DNA from: an uncultured Christensenellaceae bacterium
Lineage (GTDB): Bacteria > Bacillota > Clostridia > Christensenellales > CAG-314
Assembly: GCA_910585195.1 (NCBI GenBank)
Contig: CAJUCX010000013.1
Span: forward strand, 1-29,825
Reading direction: 5' to 3'
DNA length: 29,825 nt
Of this stretch, positions 23,730 to 29,825 are shown piece by piece. Position 1 is the first letter of the stretch. The number at the start of each line of letters is the position of its first letter. The notes under the pieces were generated by a model, which was not told where the DNA came from, did no database searches, and was given only the letters and a program-made list of their open reading frames with translations. The translations under genes and the position numbers were made by a program.

Positions 23730-24283
23730 TATTGAAATTTGTTAGATACAAAATCGAGATATTCTTGCTTGGTCAGAGAATAGCACGCTTCGTCGTAATG
23801 AGTTTCATTGTCCAACGATAGGGCAGAGTTGCGCAAAACGCCTTCGTACTTAAAACCGCATTTTGCAATTACGCTTTTAGAGCGTTTATTGAATGTGTAA
23901 TGATATACGGAAATCATTGCAATGTTTTGTTTGTTGAAGCCGTAATCCAAAATTGCTCTTGCCGCTTCCGTTGCAATGCCTTGCCCCCAAAAATTTTCGT
24001 TTAAGGCATAGCCCAACATTTTTACTTGCGGATTGTTTCTTTTTGCGTCATCAACCAAACCGATGGTGCCTATCATTTTATTTGTAAGTTTGTCTACTAT
24101 TGCCCAGATATTTCCGTTGTTTATAAAGTCCGTCAAAATTTGTAAAGATTCTTTCATGTCCGAGTGAGGCTTCCAACCTGCATTTATGCCTACGGCAGGG
24201 TTTTTTGAACACTCGAAAAAATCTTTCAAATCCGTACCTTTGGGCTGTCGCAGCAGCAATCGCGTAGTATGTATAGAGTCCAT
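23729..24283 (-). CDS. GNAT acetyltransferase, RimJ/RimL type
   Basis: A 184-aa N-acetyltransferase. The N-terminal TTRLLLRQPKGTDLKDFFE and the acetyl-CoA segment ENFWGQGIATEAARAIL are typical of the RimJ/RimL branch, and NKRSKSVIAKCGFKYEGVLRN is its C-terminal block. The substrate may be a protein N-terminus or a small amine; it cannot be told. It starts 4 bases after the stop of the GltD-like gene and is co-transcribed with it. Confidence 0.88.
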   Translation of the reverse strand: MDSIHTTRLLLRQPKGTDLKDFFECSKNPAVGINAGWKPHSDMKESLQILTDFINNGNIWAIVDKLTNKMIGTIGLVDDAKRNNPQVKMLGYALNENFWGQGIATEAARAILDYGFNKQNIAMISVYHYTFNKRSKSVIAKCGFKYEGVLRNSALSLDNETHYDEACYSLTKQEYLDFVSNKFQ

Positions 24284-24287
24284 AAAG

Positions 24288-25517
24288 TTATGCCTTGTTA
24301 TCTAAACTTTGCATATATTCGTCCATAGCCTGCGCGACTTTTTTTGAATATGCAACTGCCTCTACGACGGTTCTTGCACCTGCAACAACGTCGCCCGAAG
24401 CAAAGACGCCTTCTCTTGTGGTGTGTCCCGAGTCGTCGGTTACTACAAGTCCGCCGTGCACCGTCTGTATTCCGCCGGTGGTGGAAACTATCTTGTCCTT
24501 TGGACCTTGACTTATTGCTATTATTGTGGAATCCGCCTTAAACAGTTGTGCGGTTTCTTTGTGGTAAGTAAAGTTGCCTTCTTCGTCGGCGGTTACGTCA
24601 ACCAAAATCGGACCTTCTTCAGTAATTTCGACAGGGGCTTTGCCGCACACGAGATTTACGCCGTCTATCTGCGCGTATTCTACCTCTCTTACGCTTGCTT
24701 TGGGGTGTTTGGATTGGCTGAATACCGTTACTTTGTTTGAGCCTTCTCTTATGGCGGTTCTAGCTACGTCCATGGCGGAGTTGCCCGCGCCTATAATTGC
24801 CACCGTTTCGCCTAAGTCATAGTTTACGGGGGAATTGAGATAGTTTATGGCAAAATGCACGTTGCCGAGGCTTTCGCCTTTTATGCCCAAAGTTTTAGGG
24901 CGCCATACGCCCGTGCCTATAAACACCGCTTTGTATCCGTCGCGGAACAAATCGTCCATTTTTATCGCGCCGCCTATTGCGGTGTTCGGGCGGAAGTGTA
25001 TGCCTATTTCTTTAAGTTTTTTTTGATATCTTTTAAGTATCGACTTCGGCAGGCGGAACTCAGGTATGCCGTATTGCAAAATGCCGCCGATTTTTTCTTT
25101 GGCGTCAAAAATAGTTACGCCGTAACCTTTGCGCGCAAGTTGAACGGCAATGGTTATGCCTGCGGGACCGCCGCCTATAATTGCCGCTTTCATCCCGTTT
25201 GCCGGCTGTCTTTCTATAACCATTCTGTCAAAGTAAGAGTCTGAAATATAATTTTCTATACTGCTTATTTGCACCGGTGCGCCTTTTCTGCCCAAAACGC
25301 AATGACCTTCGCACTGCTTGTCGTGGTCGCATACCAACGAACAGATTATAGAAAGCGGATTGTTTTCAAACAACATTGCGCCTGCCGTCGGTATATCGTT
25401 GTCTAAAAAAGCCTGTATCATTTGCGGTATAGGCGTGTTGATGGGGCAACCTTGCCTACACATCGGGTTTTTACAGTTTAAGCATCTTCGTGCTTCGTTT
25501 ACTACGTGAACTGCCAT
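24288..25517 (-). CDS. GltD-like NAD(P)H flavoprotein oxidoreductase
   Basis: A 409-aa protein of the glutamate synthase small-subunit family. The N-terminal iron-sulfur domain has Cys12, 15, 20 and 24 (CLNCKNPMCRQGC) and a second group in CSLVCDHDKQCEGHC. The FAD motif GGGPAG lies near residue 115, the NAD(P)H motif GAGNSAMD near 240, and the C-terminal FAD block includes EGVFASGDVVAGARTVVEA. Relatives include GltD, NfnB and the small subunits of several electron-transfer complexes. No GltB or NfnA gene is adjacent, so the partner and true role are unknown. Good GGAGG site before the ATG. Confidence 0.88.
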   Translation of the reverse strand: MAVHVVNEARRCLNCKNPMCRQGCPINTPIPQMIQAFLDNDIPTAGAMLFENNPLSIICSLVCDHDKQCEGHCVLGRKGAPVQISSIENYISDSYFDRMVIERQPANGMKAAIIGGGPAGITIAVQLARKGYGVTIFDAKEKIGGILQYGIPEFRLPKSILKRYQKKLKEIGIHFRPNTAIGGAIKMDDLFRDGYKAVFIGTGVWRPKTLGIKGESLGNVHFAINYLNSPVNYDLGETVAIIGAGNSAMDVARTAIREGSNKVTVFSQSKHPKASVREVEYAQIDGVNLVCGKAPVEITEEGPILVDVTADEEGNFTYHKETAQLFKADSTIIAISQGPKDKIVSTTGGIQTVHGGLVVTDDSGHTTREGVFASGDVVAGARTVVEAVAYSKKVAQAMDEYMQSLDNKA

Positions 25518-25535
25518 TATTGCCTCCGTGTTTTT

Positions 25536-25563
25536 ATTATAACAAATTTAAGGCAAAAGTAAA
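25536..25563 (-). promoter_or_regulatory. Promoter of the GltD-like gene pair
   Basis: On the minus strand, TTTACT (25563-25558), a 16-base spacer, and a perfect TATAAT (25541-25536), close to the ATG. Confidence 0.5.
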
Positions 25564-25617
25564 GTCAAATAACTTCCTTATGCTTAAATAATCTGGGTTC
25601 GGGTGGTTTTCAAAAAG

Positions 25618-25646
25618 TTGCTTAAATGTGCCAAATCAAGTATAAT
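25618..25646 (+). promoter_or_regulatory. Promoter of the NERD-like gene
   Basis: TTGCTT (25618-25623), 17 bases, and a perfect TATAAT (25641-25646), 24 bases before the ATG at 25670. Confidence 0.6.
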
Positions 25647-25669
25647 ATTTAGTCAAAGGAGCATTTATT

Positions 25670-26302
25670 ATGAAAACGATGCTATTGGACGAGGGTTTTT
25701 CGATTTTTCAGGGCGAATACAGTTTTTTGGGCGTACTTATATCGGCAATTATTCTTTTGGCGATTTTTTCGCTGATTATGGTATATTGGATATTCCCTAA
25801 AATAAAAAAGAGCGTAAAGGGCTTTAACGTCGGCGCACAGCTTAACAAATTGGACAAGCCAAATTATAAGCGTATAAAGAAAATATATTTTGAAAATTAT
25901 CGCCACAGAAAATTTGTGGAAAATCTTATAGTTTCAAATTATGGCGTCTTTGTCATAAACGCGCATTTCGAAACGGGCAAAATTTCTCAAAATGAAAACG
26001 GAAAATTTGTTTCGGAAAAAGACGGCGCAATCAAAGTTTTGGGCGATTACGAAAGAGAAAATCAAAAGACGATAGACACCATAAAAAGGCTGTCTAAAAC
26101 TTTTGACGGCGTTCCGTTTTATTCTTTGGTTGTACTGCCTAACTCCGCGCAGATTGAAGTGCAAAGCGAAGCAGGGTTCTTCGGGCATATAAAAGATATG
26201 TTGACTTATATAAAGAGCAACAGCACCGTCGATTTGGGTGCGGAAAAACGCGACGAAATGTATTCCGTTTTGTGTAAAGAAAACAGTAAAAATCAACAAT
26301 AA
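25670..26302 (+). CDS. Membrane-anchored protein with a degenerate NERD-like domain
   Basis: A 210-aa protein with one transmembrane segment (about residues 20-44) followed by a soluble part. The segment from about 52 to 110 (GFNVGAQLNKL, then ENLIVSNYGVFVINAHFETGKI) follows the layout of the NERD domain. The conserved acidic and lysine residues of active NERD nucleases (an Asp before the strand, and E-x-K after GVFVI) are changed to Glu-Asn and Asn-Ala-His. It is probably a structural relative without nuclease activity. Its site is AAAGGAG at good distance. cls follows after 40 bases. Confidence 0.6.
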   Translation: MKTMLLDEGFSIFQGEYSFLGVLISAIILLAIFSLIMVYWIFPKIKKSVKGFNVGAQLNKLDKPNYKRIKKIYFENYRHRKFVENLIVSNYGVFVINAHFETGKISQNENGKFVSEKDGAIKVLGDYERENQKTIDTIKRLSKTFDGVPFYSLVVLPNSAQIEVQSEAGFFGHIKDMLTYIKSNSTVDLGAEKRDEMYSVLCKENSKNQQ

Positions 26303-26342
26303 TATCTTTGTTTATTGCAAAAAATAAAACTAAGGAGAAAGT

Positions 26343-27791
26343 ATGATTGGAGCATCTACCGCAAACATAGTGCTGGACGTCATCGGCATCGTATTTATAC
26401 TCAATACGCTGGCAATCATATTTATGGTATTTCGCGAAAGACGCAATCCGCAGTCTATTTTGCTGTGGGTTTTCGCTTTTTATGCCATTCCGATTTTTTC
26501 CTTTTTATTTTATGGGCTCATTGGCAGAGGACCCAAACTCTCTAAAAAGAAGAAATATCTTTCCGAAGTTTTGAAAAACGAAGAATATTATAAGTTGTTG
26601 GAAAAAAGTTATTCCGACCTCGAAGGCGTTTCAACCGGGCTGTCAAACGACACTATGGATTTTATCGCCTTTTCGGCTTGGTACAACAAAAGTCCTTGCT
26701 GTATCTACAACGAGGTAGAAATTTTTACCGACATTGCAGAGCAGTACGAGCGTATGCTGCAAGACATAAAAAACGCGCGGCACACCGTCGACGTAATGTA
26801 CTTTATATATAAGGACAGCGAAATAGGCAGAAGGCTTAGAGATTTGCTTGTGGAAAAAGCGCAGGAAGGCGTAGTTGTAAGAATGGTTATAGACGACTTC
26901 GGCACTTGGCGCGCAGGCAACAAGTTTTTCAAACCTATCGTAAAAGCCGGCGGAGAAGTTGTCAAATTTTTGGCGTCGCACATAAAATATCTCAACAGAA
27001 ATATAAATTACCGCAATCACCGTAAAATGGTTGTCATCGACGGAAAAATTGCTTATACTGGCGGAGCGAATATCGGCGACGAATATGCAAACAAGGGCAA
27101 AATCCCGTGGCGAGATACTCATTTGCGTTTAACCGGCGACGTTGCGTTGGTGCTGGCGATGCGTTTTTTGCAGGACTATGCTTACGCTACCAACAAAAAG
27201 GTGGATGCAGACACAGTTATTCCGGAACAGCACGACGTAACTACGGTGTTGCCTATGCAGGTGGTTTCAGACGGTCCCGATTCCGAAGAGCAAAGTTTGA
27301 AGCAAACTTACATCAAACTTATATACGGCGCAAAAAAGAGAATTTGGCTTCAAACACCTTATTATATACCCGACGAAGCATTTCAGGACGCGCTCAAATC
27401 GGCAATCAACAGCGGTGTGGACGTAAGGCTTATGATACCCGGTATACCGGATAAAAAATACGTTTACTATGCTACAAAAAGTTATGCCGCGGAACTTGTA
27501 AAAGCCGGCGCGAAAGTTTATATGCACTCGAGATTTATACACAGTAAAACGCTGCTTGTGGACGACGAGATTTCGGCGGTGGGCACTTTCAATTTGGATA
27601 TAAGAAGTTTCAAACTTCACTTCGAGTTGTCAAACTTTATGTACGGCAGAGACTGCGCCAAGCAAATGCAGGATATTTTTTTGGCAGACCAAGAGTCAAG
27701 CAAGCATTTCGATAAACAAGCGGTGGAAGACAGGACGCGTCGCGAAAGATTTATGGAGTGCATTATGCGTATATTCAGTCCGCTGTTTTAA
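26343..27791 (+). CDS. cls: Cardiolipin synthase
   Basis: Joins two phosphatidylglycerols to cardiolipin at the membrane. The 482-aa protein has two N-terminal helices (about 8-30 and 38-60) and two phospholipase D domains. Their HKD motifs are HRKMVVID (His226, Lys228, Asp233) and HSKTLLVD (His400, Lys402, Asp407), each followed by the usual Gly/Asn-rich block (GGANIGDEY, GTFNLDIRS). Length and layout are normal for the Gram-positive Cls family. Ribosome binding site AAGGAG. Confidence 0.94.
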   Translation: MIGASTANIVLDVIGIVFILNTLAIIFMVFRERRNPQSILLWVFAFYAIPIFSFLFYGLIGRGPKLSKKKKYLSEVLKNEEYYKLLEKSYSDLEGVSTGLSNDTMDFIAFSAWYNKSPCCIYNEVEIFTDIAEQYERMLQDIKNARHTVDVMYFIYKDSEIGRRLRDLLVEKAQEGVVVRMVIDDFGTWRAGNKFFKPIVKAGGEVVKFLASHIKYLNRNINYRNHRKMVVIDGKIAYTGGANIGDEYANKGKIPWRDTHLRLTGDVALVLAMRFLQDYAYATNKKVDADTVIPEQHDVTTVLPMQVVSDGPDSEEQSLKQTYIKLIYGAKKRIWLQTPYYIPDEAFQDALKSAINSGVDVRLMIPGIPDKKYVYYATKSYAAELVKAGAKVYMHSRFIHSKTLLVDDEISAVGTFNLDIRSFKLHFELSNFMYGRDCAKQMQDIFLADQESSKHFDKQAVEDRTRRERFMECIMRIFSPLF

Positions 27792-27871
27792 TAAATTATC
27801 ATACGGCAGGCGGCGGAAGGAAATTTCAACTGCCGCACAAAGACAATAGTATTAAAGATAAAACGATATAT

Positions 27872-28312
27872 ATGATTAGGCATTTTACTTCAGACGACAG
27901 ACAATTTTATATGGAGTGTTCAAAAGAGTTTTATAGTTCCGACGCAGTCGTCCACAACGTAGACTGCGGCAACTTCAAAACTACTTTCGATATGCTTATA
28001 AACAAAAATCCTGCAATAGAGGGTTTTATTATAGAGCACGACGGCAAGCGAGCGGGCTATTTTCTCGCGTCTTTTACTTACTCTAACGAAGTTGGCGGCA
28101 CCGTTATGTGGCTTGAAGAATTGTTTATTTTGCCGGAGTTTCGCGGCTGCGGTCTTGCAACTTCCTTGTTTGAGTATGTAAAGGCAAATTACGGCGACAA
28201 AGTCAAAAGATTCAGGCTTGAAGTTACCAAGTCAAACGCACGAGCCGTTAGGCTGTACGAGAGAATGGGCTTTGAAAAACTGCAATATTTGCAAATGCAT
28301 ATCGACAATTAA
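27872..28312 (+). CDS. GNAT acetyltransferase
   Basis: A 146-aa N-acetyltransferase. It shows ELFILPEFRGCGLATSLFEYV, with the acetyl-CoA binding R-x-x-G-x-G/A loop, and the C-terminal EVTKSNARAVRLYERMGF. ATG 27872 matches the family start (MIRHFTSDD), although its ribosome binding site is weak; the open frame extends back over the end of cls to a GTG at 27758, which I consider untranslated. The substrate is unknown. The stop codon touches the ribosome binding site of the following aminotransferase. Confidence 0.85.
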   Translation: MIRHFTSDDRQFYMECSKEFYSSDAVVHNVDCGNFKTTFDMLINKNPAIEGFIIEHDGKRAGYFLASFTYSNEVGGTVMWLEELFILPEFRGCGLATSLFEYVKANYGDKVKRFRLEVTKSNARAVRLYERMGFEKLQYLQMHIDN

Positions 28313-28331
28313 GGAGAAGATTTTTTATATT

Positions 28332-29537
28332 ATGAATTATAATAAGTATTTAAGCCGCAAGGTAACCAGTTTCGGTCCCAGCGGTATAAGGAAGTATTTC
28401 GATTTATTAAACGAAATGCCGTCCGGCATTTCGTTGGGCATAGGCGAGCCGGATTTTATCACACCGGAACCTATAAGAAACGCCGCAATAGAAAGCATCA
28501 AGGGCTGCCATACCAAATATACATCAAACGCAGGCACCTTCGAACTGCGCGAGGCAATTTCCAAATATCAAAAAGGTTTTATCGGCGTAGAGTACGACCC
28601 TCACAACGAAATTGTAGTTACGGTCGGCGCAAGCGAGGCACTCGACCTTGCAATGCGTACTTTGCTTGATGAAGGAGACGATTTGATTGTTTTGCAGCCG
28701 AGTTACGTAAGTTATGACCCGTTGGTACAGCTGTGCGGCGCAAACGTAGTGCCTATTTTCCTCAAAGAAGAAAATAAGTTCAGACTTACGCCGGAAATGC
28801 TTGAAAAGGCAATTACGTCAAAAACAAAAGCATTGCTTTTGGGGTATCCAAACAACCCGACCGGCGCCATTATGGAAAGAGAAGATTTGGAAAAAATTGC
28901 ACCGGTTATAGCAAAGCACGATTTGATAGTAATTTCCGACGAAATTTACAGCGAACTTACATACGGAAAAAAACACGTTTCAATCGCCGCAATCGACGGT
29001 ATGAGAGAAAGAACTATTCTCATAAACGGTTTTTCAAAGTCGTTTTCTATGACTGGTTGGCGTATGGGCTATTTCTGCGCGCCTAAGGAAATTACCGAGC
29101 AAATGTATAAGATACATCAATATCTTATTATGTGCGCAAACACGCAGGGGCAGCACGCAGCATTATTTGCATTAAACAACGCTTTTGAAAACGATTTTAA
29201 GTTTGTAAAAGAAATGCGCGACGAATACAACAAACGCCGTATGTTTTTGGTAAACAGTTTCAGAAAAATGGGCTTTCACGTATTCGAGCCGGAAGGCGCG
29301 TTTTACGTTTTTCCTTGCATAAAGAGTTTGGGCATAGGCAGTGAAGAATTTGCATACAGGCTTATTATGGAAAAGAAAGTTTTGGTCGTACCGGGGGAAG
29401 CCTTCGGCGGCGAGGCAGGGGCAGGATATTTGCGCTGCTGCTACGCTACGAGTATGGAAAAATTGCAAGCAGCCGTAAAACTCATTGCAGAGTTTGTGGA
29501 AGAAATAAGAGAAGAACAAAATAATAAAAATAAATAA
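28332..29537 (+). CDS. PLP-dependent aminotransferase, class I/II
   Basis: A 401-aa fold-type I aminotransferase of the aspartate/aromatic aminotransferase group (similar to PatA/AspC-like enzymes). Motifs are SLGIGEPDF near the start, TVGASEALDLA, GYPNNPTGAI with the substrate Asn/Thr loop, SDEIYSELTY, and the PLP lysine Lys236 in GFSKSFSMTGWRMG. The substrate could be aspartate or aromatic amino acids; the latter would complete the Phe/Tyr pathway of the left part, but sequence alone does not decide. AAGGAG is 14 bases before the ATG, longer than usual. The gene ends at a strong terminator. Confidence 0.9.
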   Translation: MNYNKYLSRKVTSFGPSGIRKYFDLLNEMPSGISLGIGEPDFITPEPIRNAAIESIKGCHTKYTSNAGTFELREAISKYQKGFIGVEYDPHNEIVVTVGASEALDLAMRTLLDEGDDLIVLQPSYVSYDPLVQLCGANVVPIFLKEENKFRLTPEMLEKAITSKTKALLLGYPNNPTGAIMEREDLEKIAPVIAKHDLIVISDEIYSELTYGKKHVSIAAIDGMRERTILINGFSKSFSMTGWRMGYFCAPKEITEQMYKIHQYLIMCANTQGQHAALFALNNAFENDFKFVKEMRDEYNKRRMFLVNSFRKMGFHVFEPEGAFYVFPCIKSLGIGSEEFAYRLIMEKKVLVVPGEAFGGEAGAGYLRCCYATSMEKLQAAVKLIAEFVEEIREEQNNKNK

Positions 29538-29575
29538 GTATATAGTTTGTAAAAATATTTGCTTGTGCCTTTACG

Positions 29576-29617
29576 CATTGCCGCTGTCGGTAATAGACAG
29601 CGGCAATGTGTTTTTTT
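29576..29617 (+). terminator. Terminator after the aminotransferase gene
   Basis: A perfect 13-bp stem (29576-29588 with 29596-29608, 7-nt loop), followed by TGTTTTTTT. Confidence 0.92.
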
Positions 29618-29742
29618 ATATAAATGCGTCAATGAAGAAATTACAGGTTAGGCGATAATTTTTGTTAAATATCGATATATAAATAAAGAAAATTATTTGT
29701 TGAAATAAAGAAAAAATTCTTAAAAAACATCGTAAAAATCAT

Positions 29743-29771
29743 TTGACATAAAAAATAAAGTATGTTAAATT
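29743..29771 (+). promoter_or_regulatory. Strong promoter near the right edge
   Basis: TTGACA (29743-29748), 17 bases, TAAATT (29766-29771). It drives whatever lies beyond the right edge. Confidence 0.65.
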
Positions 29772-29825
29772 AAATAGGCTGTCGCGGAATGTGGCGGCAA
29801 ACGGACATTGACAACTGCATAGAAC
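29772..29825 (+). other. rrn leader: Sequence resembling an rRNA operon leader
   Basis: The last bases include ACATTGACAACTGCATAGAA (29805-29824), which is like the conserved stretch that precedes 16S rRNA genes in many Clostridia (a TTGAAAACTG-type box). A consensus promoter precedes it. This suggests that an rRNA operon begins just past the window. It is a recollection of pattern, not an alignment. Confidence 0.45.

Noticed and set aside
1..29825. CRISPR arrays, insertion sequences and prophage genes
   Set aside because: No regularly spaced repeats, transposase-like or phage-like proteins were seen.

Overview
The window looks like chromosomal DNA of an AT-rich Gram-positive bacterium, most likely an uncultured Clostridia-type Bacillota. 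The grounds are strong AAGGAG ribosome binding sites, TTGACA/TATAAT promoters, short intrinsic terminators, a pyrophosphate-type phosphofructokinase, RimL-type acetyltransferases and lipoproteins with Gram-positive style surface domains. No 16S sequence is present, so the taxonomy is inference.

Left part (1-10.6 kb): a nearly complete pathway to chorismate, phenylalanine and tyrosine in the order aroE, aroK, (leader peptide and attenuator), DAHP synthase, aroB, aroA, aroC, pheA, tyrA. It is followed by an SDR reductase and an HtrA-like lipoprotein protease and closed by a terminator at 10522. Three promoters are visible: before aroE, before the leader peptide, and directly on the aroA start. 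A 24-codon leader peptide with ten Phe/Tyr codons precedes a perfect intrinsic terminator in front of DAHP synthase, which is the layout of ribosome-mediated attenuation. Dehydroquinate dehydratase is not in the window.

Middle (10.6-19.5 kb): a divergent pair of an aspartate/glutamate-type racemase and a MarR regulator share overlapping promoters and a palindrome. Then come a DUF308-like membrane protein, a convergent MATE transporter, the threonine operon hom-thrC-thrB behind a consensus promoter, and a convergent pyrophosphate-dependent phosphofructokinase.

Right part (19.5-29.8 kb): tRNA-Ala(UGC) and tRNA-Ile(GAU), each with its own terminator. They are followed by an AT-richer two-gene restriction-modification cassette, a DUF4275-like protein, a small membrane protein, and a lipoprotein gene interrupted by an 18-G tract that leaves it out of frame (probable phase-variable switch). 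Then a minus-strand pair (GltD-like flavoprotein and acetyltransferase) and a plus-strand group (NERD-like membrane protein, cardiolipin synthase, acetyltransferase, aminotransferase). The last 80 bases carry a strong promoter and a sequence resembling an rRNA operon leader, so the window probably stops just before a ribosomal RNA operon.

The two most interesting signals are the Phe/Tyr leader-peptide attenuator at 1832-1987 and the poly-G lipoprotein switch at 22587-23646.
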